From positions 1 to 34,404 of the forward strand of contig JAIORG010000152.1 of assembly GCA_021108255.1 (NCBI GenBank): 34,404 bases of DNA, read 5' to 3'. The position numbers were made by a program, and so were the translations under genes. The notes beneath the pieces are model-generated. The model saw only the letters and a list, made by a program, of their open reading frames with translations. It was not told where the DNA came from and made no database searches. This DNA is from Anaerolineales bacterium. GTDB lineage: Bacteria; Chloroflexota; Anaerolineae; Anaerolineales; UBA11858. This document shows positions 1-8,300 of the stretch, piece by piece (positions within the stretch are counted from its first letter, which is position 1; the number at the start of each line of letters is the position of its first letter).

Positions 1-16
1 AGCCAATTATGGTTGG

Positions 17-1115
17 TTATGAATTTCTTTTTTTCCCTAGAGTCGTCCGCAGGTACGATTCAATAAATGGATCCAGATCGCCATCTAGAACGGCTTCGGT
101 ATTGCCTGCCTCGAAGTTTGTTCTGTGGTCTTTCACCATCTGGTACGGGTGCAGGACGTAAGACCTGATCTGGCTTCCCCATTCAGCCTTTTGGTATTCC
201 CCCCGGAGTTCTTCAATTTTCTCTTTCTTGATGCGCAGTTTTAATTCCGCCAGGCGGGCTATTAATACCCGCATCGCCATCTCGCGGTTTTGAGTCTGCG
301 AACGTTCATTCTGACAGCTGGCGACAATTCCTGTTGGAATGTGAGTGATACGCACTGCTGTATCGTTTTTTTGAACACTTTGTCCCCCAGCACCGCCAGA
401 ACGGAAAGTATCGATTCGCAGATCGTTGGGATTGATCTTAATGCTGCTGTCTTCTTCAACCTGGGGCAGGATTTCCACCAAAATGAATGATGTATGCCTT
501 CTATTGGATGAATCAAAGGGTGAGATTCTCACCAATCGGTGTACGCCTTTTTCAGATCTGAGATAACCGAAGGCATATAAACCGCTGATAGAGATCGTTG
601 TGCTTTTTATTCCCGCTTCTTCTCCGGGAGTTAAGTCAATTGTCTCTGTTTCAAATCCCCGTTTTTCTGCCCAGCGGAGGTACATCCGCTGCACCATCTC
701 AGCCCAATCCTGGGCATCATTCCCGCCGGCGCCGGCGTGGATAGCCAACAGGGCATCTCCCCGGTCATATTCACCGGAAAGCATGGCATTAAACTCTCTT
801 TTTTCGATCTCTGCCTGGATGGCCTCGACTTCAGCCTTCAGTTCTTCCTGAAGATTTTCATCCTTCAAGGTTGCTAATTCCAGAGCATCCTTGAGCTGCT
901 GCTCCAGGGCTGTCCACCCCTTGATTTCTTCTTCCAGGGCAGAGAGGGTTTTCATCACCTTCCTGGCTCTGTTCTGGTTATCCCACAGATCTACTGCTTG
1001 AGATTCCTTCCTCAGTTTTTCTAATTTCTCAGCTTTTTCAGCTACGTCAAAGACGCTCCAGTAAGTTCTTGATTTTTTTCTGACTCTCTTTGAGAATTGT
1101 GTATAAGGATTCCAT
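17..1115 (-). CDS. prfB: Peptide chain release factor 2 (RF2), with programmed +1 frameshift
   Basis: RF2 terminates translation at UGA and UAA by triggering peptidyl-tRNA hydrolysis. The zero-frame start is ATG at 1115-1113, with GGAG (1126-1123) seven nt upstream. Twenty-two codons are read before an in-frame TGA at 1049-1047; a +1 shift at CTT-TGA-C puts the ribosome in the frame ending at TAA 19-17. The spliced product is 22 + 343 = 365 aa, the usual RF2 length, whereas a start at the internal ATG near 958 would lose the N-terminal helices. The SPF tripeptide that reads the stop codon lies in RLVRISPFDSSNRR and the catalytic GGQ in RSGGAGGQSVQK. It lies downstream of ftsY and a SpoU methyltransferase on the same strand, after a gap of about 117 nt. 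Identity is certain from the motifs; the frameshift is read directly from the bases. Confidence 0.97.
1046..1060 (-). promoter_or_regulatory. prfB programmed +1 frameshift site
   Basis: On the minus strand the bases read TGGAGCGTCTTTGAC. The slippery CTT is codon 22 (1052-1050) and is followed by UGA and then C, the poor termination context known from prfB. A Shine-Dalgarno-like GGAG lies 3 nt before CTT, as in the classic site. Slow termination when RF2 is scarce allows the shift, so RF2 controls its own synthesis. After the shift the frame continues GAC GTA GCT GAA and joins the RF2 body. Confidence 0.95.
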
Positions 1116-1180
1116 GAATTTTCTCCAATAAACAGAATAACTGCTATACTCGCTTGATAAGGCGCTTATTCTTGATTTAA

Positions 1181-1186
1181 ATTATA
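1181..1186 (-). promoter_or_regulatory. Candidate -10 box for prfB
   Basis: TATAAT is read on the minus strand at 1186-1181, in the gap between the methyltransferase gene and prfB. It would give a leader of about 60 nt. No good -35 hexamer is seen 16-18 nt upstream, and the area is AT-rich, so the call is weak. Readthrough from ftsY is an alternative source of transcript. Confidence 0.35.
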
Positions 1187-1232
1187 TATTGCAATGATAA
1201 CCGTTTTCGTTGGGACCCGATTTCCCGGGAAT

Positions 1233-1964
1233 TTAATTTTCCTTTACCCAGCTTTGGTAGAGAGTAATCCCGACTGAGAGAGCCAGGTTTAATGAATCAA
1301 CCGCATTGTTTTGGGGAATCCGGATGCTGGTTCCAAACTGAAGGTATTCATCTCCTAGTCCGCTGGCTTCTTCCCCGAACACCAGCGAGTAAGGCGGCTG
1401 GAATTCAACTTCTGGGAGAGCTATTTCACCGTTGGTCATTAATGGATAAAGTGCATGATCGGCGTATGAACCCCAGTAATCAGTAAACTCCCGAAAAGAT
1501 TTTATCTTGAGTTGGAAGACCGATCCCATAGAGGCCCGGATGACTTTCGGATTAAACGGATCAGCAGCCGGTTCCACCAATGCCAAATTATATTTCCCAT
1601 AACCCAGCATCGTGCGCATGATGGTTCCCAAATTTCCCATACTCGATGGATGAACCAGGACCAGATGATTTCCTGCCGCATCAAGATCAAGGTTGAATTT
1701 CTGGAATACACCAATTGCATAAGTGTTTCCCCGGGAGGTAAGTTTATTTACCAGATTGTCATTTTCTATGATTTCAATTTGTTGTTCCCGGCAAAAATTA
1801 CGGATCTTTGTTATGCCCTGATTTTCCAGCCCCTTGGAATGCAGTAATACAGCCAGGACAGATTCCGGCCGGTAGGTTAGGAGTTCCAGGGTAGGGTAGA
1901 CCCCGAGACAATAGGAATGGTCAAAGTCTTTTTGATATCGTTTTAATTTAAAATTAAGAGACAT
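1233..1964 (-). CDS. SpoU/TrmH-family RNA 2'-O-ribose methyltransferase
   Basis: The product (243 aa) is an AdoMet-dependent RNA methyltransferase of the SPOUT superfamily, which methylates a ribose 2'-OH in rRNA or tRNA. All three family motifs are present in order: motif 1 SSMGNLGTIMRT (about residues 107-118, with the catalytic-type Arg117), motif 2 SLVFGEEASGLG, and motif 3 with IPQNNAVDSLNLALSVGI near the C-terminus, which forms the AdoMet-binding knot. An N-terminal region of about 95 residues is likely the RNA substrate-binding domain. The ATG at 1964 starts one nt after the ftsY stop codon, so the gene is probably translationally coupled to ftsY. Which nucleotide is modified cannot be told from the sequence, so no symbol is given. 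Confidence 0.88.
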   Translation of the reverse strand: MSLNFKLKRYQKDFDHSYCLGVYPTLELLTYRPESVLAVLLHSKGLENQGITKIRNFCREQQIEIIENDNLVNKLTSRGNTYAIGVFQKFNLDLDAAGNHLVLVHPSSMGNLGTIMRTMLGYGKYNLALVEPAADPFNPKVIRASMGSVFQLKIKSFREFTDYWGSYADHALYPLMTNGEIALPEVEFQPPYSLVFGEEASGLGDEYLQFGTSIRIPQNNAVDSLNLALSVGITLYQSWVKEN

Positions 1965-1965
1965 A

Positions 1966-2877
1966 TTAACCCCGGTTTAATAATCCGTTGATGAATCCTT
2001 CTGGATTGAACTTAATCAGGTCTTCCGGTTTTTCGCCTAACCCGGCGAATAATACTGGAAGTCCGAGTTTTTCTTGAATAGCAAATACCATTCCGCCTTT
2101 CGCCGAGGAATCCAATTTAGCCAGGATAATTCCATCCAAAGGGATTGCTTCTTTAAATGCTTCGGCCTGGTGGAGAGCATTTTGACCGGTTGTCGCATCC
2201 ATAACCAACCAGGTTGCATGCGGTGCTCCGGGCAGTGCCTTGCCAGCGACGCGGTGAATCTTTTTTAATTCTTCCATCAAGTTATACCTGGTATGCAGCC
2301 GTCCCGCGGTATCAATAAGGAGGATATCAATATTACGGGAGATAGCAGCCTGAACGCCATCATAAACCACAGCTCCCGGGTCGCCGCCTTTTTGCCCGGC
2401 GATAACGGGTATATCCAATCGCTCTCCCCAGATCTGGATTTGTTCTAAAGCAGCAGCCCGGTAGGTATCCGCTGCAGCGAACATCACGCTAAAACCCTGT
2501 GTCTGGAATTTTTTTCCCAGTTTAGCCAGAGTAGTGGTTTTCCCAGATCCATTAACTCCTACAATAAGGATTACGGATGGTTTGTTGCCCCAGGTCAGTT
2601 CTGGTGGAGTTTTCAGCCGGGATTGTAATTCTTGTTCAATTACCTGCTGCAACTCCTCAGTTCGGATCAAGCCCAAGTGTTCAACCCGGGATCGGACCCT
2701 GTCCAGCATCTCAAGACTTGTTTCAACGCCTATATCTGCTTGAATGAAGAGTGACTCAAGCTCAGTCCAGGTATCCTCAGAGATCTCGCTTGCTCCAAAA
2801 AAAGTCGCGATTTTCCCAAAAGTTGATTTCCTGGTCTGAGAGAGACCATTTTTCCACTTGCCAAGGGTGTTTTCCAT
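1966..2877 (-). CDS. ftsY: Signal recognition particle receptor FtsY
   Basis: FtsY is the SRP receptor GTPase that docks ribosome-nascent chain complexes at the membrane. The NG domain is complete: an N-domain helix bundle (starting about GLSQTRKSTFGKIA), P-loop GVNGSGKTTTLAKL, DTYRAAALEQI, DTAGR, and the specificity motif AKLDSSAKGG. There is no long acidic A domain. The frame is open from a TTG at 2943, but I prefer the ATG at 2877 (303 aa). A perfect TATAAT sits exactly 7 nt before it, and homology starts about there. No Shine-Dalgarno precedes the TTG or the ATG at codon 20, although a weak AGG precedes 2877. It heads a minus-strand unit with the SpoU methyltransferase. In many bacteria ftsY lies next to rnc-smc; here those genes are nearby on the other strand. 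Confidence 0.93.
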   Translation of the reverse strand: MENTLGKWKNGLSQTRKSTFGKIATFFGASEISEDTWTELESLFIQADIGVETSLEMLDRVRSRVEHLGLIRTEELQQVIEQELQSRLKTPPELTWGNKPSVILIVGVNGSGKTTTLAKLGKKFQTQGFSVMFAAADTYRAAALEQIQIWGERLDIPVIAGQKGGDPGAVVYDGVQAAISRNIDILLIDTAGRLHTRYNLMEELKKIHRVAGKALPGAPHATWLVMDATTGQNALHQAEAFKEAIPLDGIILAKLDSSAKGGMVFAIQEKLGLPVLFAGLGEKPEDLIKFNPEGFINGLLNRG

Positions 2878-2884
2878 CGCCTGC

Positions 2885-2893
2885 ATTATAACA
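2885..2893 (-). promoter_or_regulatory. ftsY extended -10 promoter, probably leaderless
   Basis: The minus strand reads TGTTATAAT, an extended -10 (TGn plus TATAAT, hexamer at 2890-2885). Seven nt (GCAGGCG) separate it from the ATG at 2877, so transcription would start at or one base before the initiation codon. There is no recognisable -35. It would lie inside the gene if the upstream TTG at 2943 were the true start. Confidence 0.6.
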
Positions 2894-3016
2894 CGCGCGT
2901 TTTTTGAAGTTATGTTTCCAACAAGACTTGGGAGCAGCTGCAAGTTAACTGATTTCTAGAGGATTACTTGAGAAATTTGCCCACGAGAACTGAAAAATGA
3001 GCAAAATGCAGTGAGG

Positions 3017-3022
3017 TATAAT
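3017..3022 (+). promoter_or_regulatory. -10 box for the moaD-like/PLP enzyme unit
   Basis: GGTATAAT with a perfect hexamer at 3017-3022, 68 nt before the chosen moaD-like start. No -35 match is seen at 16-18 nt. It diverges from the ftsY promoter about 130 nt away. The same GGTATAAT octamer recurs before rnc, the protein kinase and ruvB. Confidence 0.55.
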
Positions 3023-3090
3023 GGCACCAGTGAGAGGCTTGTCAGTTGAGTATCGTTCGGGGAGTTTTTATTGGAGAAGGGTCAGACCAA

Positions 3091-3339
3091 ATGATAAAAG
3101 TGCAGGTGTTGTTTTTTGCTACTATCCGGGCAATAATCGGCTTTAAGGAAATGGAGATTGAGCTTGCCTCTGGATCTACTGTCCGGGATCTTAAACAAAA
3201 GATCACTGAGATGTATCCTCATGCCGGCCCAGCAATGAAATCAATGCTCACCGCTGTGAACAGGATATTTTCAGACGATGATACTTCTTTGCCAGATCAA
3301 GCAGAGATTGCGTTTTTCCCGCATATAAGCGGTGGTTAA
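3091..3339 (+). CDS. MoaD/ThiS-family sulfur-carrier protein
   Basis: This is an 82-aa ubiquitin-like protein ending in HISGG. The C-terminal Gly-Gly is the site that E1-like enzymes adenylate and convert to a thiocarboxylate. The fold pattern fits MoaD: MIKVQVLFFATIRAIIG at the N-terminus, a central TVRDLKQKITEMYP helix region, AVNR, then an acidic loop before the FFPHISGG end. The frame is open from a TTG at 3046, but ATG 3091 matches the family start and has GGAGAAGGG upstream. The next gene, 94 nt downstream, is a threonine-synthase-like PLP enzyme. No other molybdopterin or thiamine gene is in the window, so the carrier could serve molybdenum cofactor synthesis or a sulfur amino-acid pathway (CysO-like). 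Family assignment is firm, pathway is not. Confidence 0.88.
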   Translation: MIKVQVLFFATIRAIIGFKEMEIELASGSTVRDLKQKITEMYPHAGPAMKSMLTAVNRIFSDDDTSLPDQAEIAFFPHISGG

Positions 3340-3433
3340 AAAAATCGGTCCTCAGCATAAGAGTCGATAAATTATTGCCCAGCTGTTTAATGTTTACCCA
3401 TAAAAACAATGAAGATTCAGGAGAAAATGAAAT

Positions 3434-4519
3434 ATGGTCACCTGCCGGGATTGCCGCCAGCCATATCCACAGGACTCCCTGCCGCACCTCTGCCCAAATT
3501 GTGGGGGATTATTCGGATTTTCAGAAGGGATAACCTATTCCACTGAAAAAATTGAGCCCGGGCTGCCTGGGATCTGGCGCCATCGGCATAGTTTTTCTCT
3601 GCCGAGCGGGGCGCCGCTGATCACCCTCGGAGAGGGAGACACCCCACTGATATGGAGTCATGTTTTTGGGAAAAGAGTTGGTTTTAAGCTCGAAAGTTTA
3701 AATCCTACCGGTTCTTTTAAAGACAGGGGCACTGCTGTTCTGGTGAGTTGGCTGGCTGCTGCCGGAGTGAAGGAAGCGGTGGAGGATTCATCTGGAAATG
3801 CAGGTGCATCATTTGCAGCCTATTCTGCCAGATCAGGGATTCAGGCCAGGATTTTTATTCCCTCATATGCGTCTGGACCTAAACGATCCCAAATTGAAAG
3901 TTACGGTGCTGAGGTAATTACAGTTCCTGGTTCTAGATCAAAAACTGCTGAGGCGGTTCTCCAGGAGGTTGAAAGAGGCGCTACCTACGCTAGTCATGCT
4001 TTTTTGCCTCAGGGAACAGCAGGAATTGCCACAATAGCTTATGAGCTGGTACAGCAGATGGATGGAATACCGGGCACGATTCTTCTTCCCGTGGGACACG
4101 GCAGTTTGCTCCTGGGGATAGCTTTGGGTTTCCAGGCGTTAAGACAAAACGGATTGATACCGCGGGTTCCAGTGATAATTGGTATTCAAGCCGCAGAATG
4201 CGCCCCGCTGTTCAACGCCCAGAGAAATCAGGACGAAGAGCCGGCATCAATAGTTGAAGGAAAAACCATCGCTGAGGGAGTCCAGATTTCAACTCCTTAT
4301 CATGGAAAGGATGTACTTCGTGTTGTAAAAGAAAGCGGAGGAAGATTTATAGCGGTTGGTGAGCAGGAGATAGGTGCTGGTCAGCAGCAGCTCGCAAAAC
4401 TTGGCATTCATGTTGAGTTGACATCCGCATTGATTTGGAACGCTTTGGAGCAAACTCATCAAGAATGTCCAGAACCGATTGTCTGCATATTAACCGGGCA
4501 TGGATTAAAGGGTGTTTGA
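3434..4519 (+). CDS. Threonine-synthase-like PLP-dependent enzyme with N-terminal zinc ribbon
   Basis: This is a fold-type II PLP enzyme of 361 aa. Cys4, Cys7, Cys20 and Cys23 form a zinc-ribbon-like CxxC/CxxC pair. The PLP lysine is Lys96 in NPTGSFKDRG, followed by a substrate loop DSSGNAGASFAAYSARSG and a phosphate-binding loop PVGHGSLLLG. Automatic annotation would say threonine synthase (COG0498). Classical ThrC proteins have an STGN-type loop here, so this paralogue may act on a different substrate; I therefore withhold the symbol. The start ATG 3434 has AGGAG about 10 nt upstream; an ATG six bases earlier is in another frame. It is the partner of the upstream MoaD-like carrier, and PLP synthases that use a carrier thiocarboxylate (CysM with CysO) are known. 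Confidence 0.8.
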   Translation: MVTCRDCRQPYPQDSLPHLCPNCGGLFGFSEGITYSTEKIEPGLPGIWRHRHSFSLPSGAPLITLGEGDTPLIWSHVFGKRVGFKLESLNPTGSFKDRGTAVLVSWLAAAGVKEAVEDSSGNAGASFAAYSARSGIQARIFIPSYASGPKRSQIESYGAEVITVPGSRSKTAEAVLQEVERGATYASHAFLPQGTAGIATIAYELVQQMDGIPGTILLPVGHGSLLLGIALGFQALRQNGLIPRVPVIIGIQAAECAPLFNAQRNQDEEPASIVEGKTIAEGVQISTPYHGKDVLRVVKESGGRFIAVGEQEIGAGQQQLAKLGIHVELTSALIWNALEQTHQECPEPIVCILTGHGLKGV

Positions 4520-4523
4520 ACCG

Positions 4524-4551
4524 TTGCCTATCTCAAGGCATTGGGTATAAT
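4524..4551 (+). promoter_or_regulatory. Promoter for rnc-smc
   Basis: TTGCCT (4524-4529) and TATAAT (4546-4551) are spaced by 16 nt, a good vegetative promoter pattern. It starts just after the stop codon of the PLP enzyme and leaves a leader of about 90 nt before rnc. Confidence 0.7.
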
Positions 4552-4651
4552 AAAACACTGACAAGTACAATTGTGTCGGAATGTTGGAACTGATGGACCG
4601 CGAGGTTCTTGGAAGAGGGAGTTCGCTGACCCTGAGTTCCGGGAGTAAACC

Positions 4652-5392
4652 ATGAGTAAGCCTCAGGGCCGGGAGACGTTAGAATCTCCCCCTCAATTTA
4701 ATCAAAGAGTAGGACTGGGTTTTAAAAATCTTACCCTTCTCACCCGGGCGTTAACCCATCGATCTTACATAAACGAAAATCCAGACGCAATAGAGGATAA
4801 TGAACGTTTAGAATTCCTCGGGGATGCGGTGCTGGATTTTATTGTTGGGGCCTGGCTTTATCACCATTATCCGGAAATGGCTGAAGGTGATTTGACCCTG
4901 ATCAGAACAGCTTTGGTGCGCACTGAACAGCTGGCGGAGTTTGCCCGGTTGATCAAACTGGGGAAGGCAATGCGGCTAGGACAGGGAGAAATTGCGTCCG
5001 GAGGAAGAACCAGGAATGCCTTATTATGTGCCGGCTTTGAGGCGCTGATAGGAAGTTATTACCTGGACCAGGGGATCAAATCAGTGGAAACGTTTTTTGA
5101 ACCTTATTTGGTGAAGGCATTGGATGAGGTACTGGTTGATGGCCACCTTCATGACCCAAAGAGTCTGCTGCAGGAATGGACTCAGGCCAGAGGATTAAAC
5201 CCGCCAGTATATGAAACAATTAATGAAATAGGGCCTGACCACGAAAAGGTATTTGAAGTTAAAGTCAGTGTAGAAGGAAATATTTCCGGGTTAGGTAAAG
5301 GCAACAGTAAAAGGGAAGCATCAAAATTTGCGGCAAAAGAGGCCCTGGATCAATTATCACGGAATGCCCATTACCAGGTTAAGGAAAACTGA
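4652..5392 (+). CDS. rnc: Ribonuclease III
   Basis: The product (246 aa) is a double-strand-specific endoribonuclease that processes rRNA precursors and structured mRNAs. The signature ERLEFLGDAVLDFIVG (about residues 51-66) carries the metal-binding acidic residues, and further conserved acidic residues follow in the nuclease domain (EALIGSYYLDQG). A dsRNA-binding domain occupies the C-terminal 75 residues, from DPKSLLQEWTQARG to SKREASKFAAKEALDQL. The start ATG follows GGGAG by about 7 nt. smc starts 6 nt after the stop, so the two form an operon, a common arrangement. Confidence 0.96.
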   Translation: MSKPQGRETLESPPQFNQRVGLGFKNLTLLTRALTHRSYINENPDAIEDNERLEFLGDAVLDFIVGAWLYHHYPEMAEGDLTLIRTALVRTEQLAEFARLIKLGKAMRLGQGEIASGGRTRNALLCAGFEALIGSYYLDQGIKSVETFFEPYLVKALDEVLVDGHLHDPKSLLQEWTQARGLNPPVYETINEIGPDHEKVFEVKVSVEGNISGLGKGNSKREASKFAAKEALDQLSRNAHYQVKEN

Positions 5393-5398
5393 GGATTC

Positions 5399-8300
5399 AT
5401 GCGACTAAAATCCATTGAACTTAATGGTTTTAAAACATTTGCAACCAAAACGAATTTTGAATTCGCTAATGAAATCACGGTTATAGTCGGACCTAACGGA
5501 TCCGGCAAGTCAAATATAGCCGATGCGGTTCGATGGGTACTTGGTGAACAATCTTACAAACTGCTGCGGGGAAAAAAGACCCTGGACATGATTTATTCAG
5601 GTTCTGAACAGCGTCCTCGCGCCGGAATGGCCGCCGCTACCATTGTGTTCGATAACAGCGAGGGTTGGCTTCCCATTGATTTTTCTGAAGTTTCGATCAC
5701 CAGGCGTGCTTTTCGGGATGGGAAAAATGAATATCTGATTAACGGGCAGCAGGTTCGTCTCCGGGATGTGTATGAGCTTTTAGGTCAATCGGGATTAGCT
5801 GATAGAACCTATACTATTATTGGGCAGGGGTTGGTAGATGCCGCACTATCCTTAAAAGCAGAAGAACGACGCATGCTCTTTGAGGAAGCAGCAGGTATTG
5901 GGCTTTACAGGTCAAGAAAAGCAGATGCGGAAAGAAGGTTAGAAAAAACCAACCGCAATTTGGATCGGGTTGATGATATTCTCTCAGAACTAAAACCCCG
6001 TTTAAAAAGCCTCCAACGGCAGGCAGTCCGGGCAAAGCAGTATGATCAAGTAAAAGCAGACTTGAGAGAACTTCTGCGTGAATGGTATGGTTATCACTGG
6101 GCAAGAGTCCAAGCAAATTTACAAAAAGCCAAGAAACTGGAAGGGGAGCAACGTCTCAGTTTAGACAAAGCACGGACCACGCAGGCAGTTTATGACCGTG
6201 AGTTATCTGAGAATCAAGTCAGGGTCCAATCCCAGAGATCAAGGCTGAATTCCTGGCATAGGGAATTAGCTGAACATCATAATGAAAAAGAAAAAGTTAG
6301 CCGGAACCGGGCTGTAGCTGAGGAAAGAATCCGATCCCTTGAAAAAAGATCCCAGGACTTGGAAACTGAGAAAGTTCGCCTGGATGAACAAGTAGAGATA
6401 ACTCTAGAAAGGTTTGAGCAATCTCAGATAGAAGCGGCTGCAGATAAAACTCGATTTCAGGAATCAAAACTGAATGTGGAACGAGCGGGGGAGGAACTGG
6501 AAATTAAACGGGAGTTAATGACAACTCTTGGGATTGAATCTTCTACTGCGAGAGAGGAACTTTCAAAATCTTCAGATCAGCAAATTCGGCTGACGTCCCG
6601 ATTGACTGACCGTCAGGATCAGAAACAAAGAACTGAAACCAGGCTAAAGGCCGCAAAAGATCAAATCAAGATCGCTGAAGAGCAATTCCAGAAAATTCAG
6701 AAAGGGTATCAGGAAGTTAAGAAGCAGCTTGACCAGGCAGCAGCTGAAAAGGACGCAATAGATAAGGAATTTATCAGCGTTCAGAAGGAGAAGGCTGCCG
6801 GGGAAAAATATCGCCAGGAATTGAAAGATAAGTTGTCTTCATCCCAGACCGAGAGCAGCCGGCTGTCCGCTGAATTAAATGTTCTCCATCAAGCGGAACA
6901 AAAGCTGGCAGGGTATGCGAATGGAGCGAAATTGCTGCTCACCCAATCCCGGTCTGGCAGACTTTCCGGGGCACTTGGTACGTTGAGCAATTTCCTGGAG
7001 GTACCGGAGGAATATGAAAAACCGATTGCCGCTGCCTTGGGGGATTACCTCGATGCGGTAATTTTGGAGAAGGAGACGGATTCTAACCAGGCATTGGAAC
7101 TGCTGCTGAATGAGACCACCAAAGGTGTGTTGCTGCCATTAAATCGGTTAATTACTCTTGATCGCCCAAAACTGGAAAAAAATATACCTGGGTTTATTGG
7201 GATAGCAGCGGATCTTGTAACAATACCCCCTAAATTCCGACCTGTAGTTGATTTGTTGTTAGGGCGTGTTTTCATCATGAAGGACAGGAAGGACTTAAGC
7301 AGGGTCCTGCGGGACCAACCGCTGGGAACGAAGGCAGTAACTCTCCGGGGTGAAGTATTTCACACTACCGGTGAAATTATTGCCGGCAATGAGGGAACAC
7401 CCAGCACTCTTAGCCGATCCCGCCAGCGTAAAACCTGGGAAGAAAAGATTTCTTCCTCATCCAAACAAATATCCAAGCTGGAGGAACAGATTCAGCAAGT
7501 GGATCAAAAATTGGCTGATTTTGAGGAAAAAGAAGAGAAATTGCACGGGGGGCTGTCCAGGGCGAAACAGGATGAAAACTCGATTGAGGATAAATTCAGT
7601 CAGATCTCCCTGGATCGAAATTCTGCGGAACGGAAAATTGAGTGGGAAACTGCTCAACACCAGTCAATTGTTGATGATGCATCTGAAAGAGAAAACGAGA
7701 TCATCCAGATCACCAGTGAACTTGAAAATATCCAAACCGGCATAGTCCAGGCGCAGGAAATAGTATCTAAAACATCTGCAGCCATTCGGGCAATTTCATT
7801 GGATGAGGAAAGGGAACAGCTGGCACATTGGGAAACACAATCCGCTGTTGCAGAACGAGCATTAAAAGATGTTGAAGAACGATTGGGAGAACGAGAAAGT
7901 ACCTGGCAAGAAGCGAAAAGCAGAGTCCAACAAAACAGCGAACTTGGAAGTCAGTATCAGGCGCAATCTGCAAGTTTGAGCGAGGAAACAAAACACCTGG
8001 AAAAGCAGGAAAATACGCTTCACCAGGAAATATCTGAATTGCGTAAATTGATCGATACTACTGAAACAGAGCTTACTGAAGATGAAACGGAACAGAGGGA
8101 ACTGCAGAGCAAAGAGGCAAAAGCGCGACGAATCCTTAACCAGGCAGAACGGGCTTATGCGCAGGCAGATATCAACCTGACCCGGAACAGGGAAAAATTT
8201 GAATCGATTCAGGAACGAATAAAAGAAGATATCGGCTTGGTGGAATTGAAATTTAACCAGGATATCTCCGGCCCGACCCCCTTACCGCTGGAAGGATATG

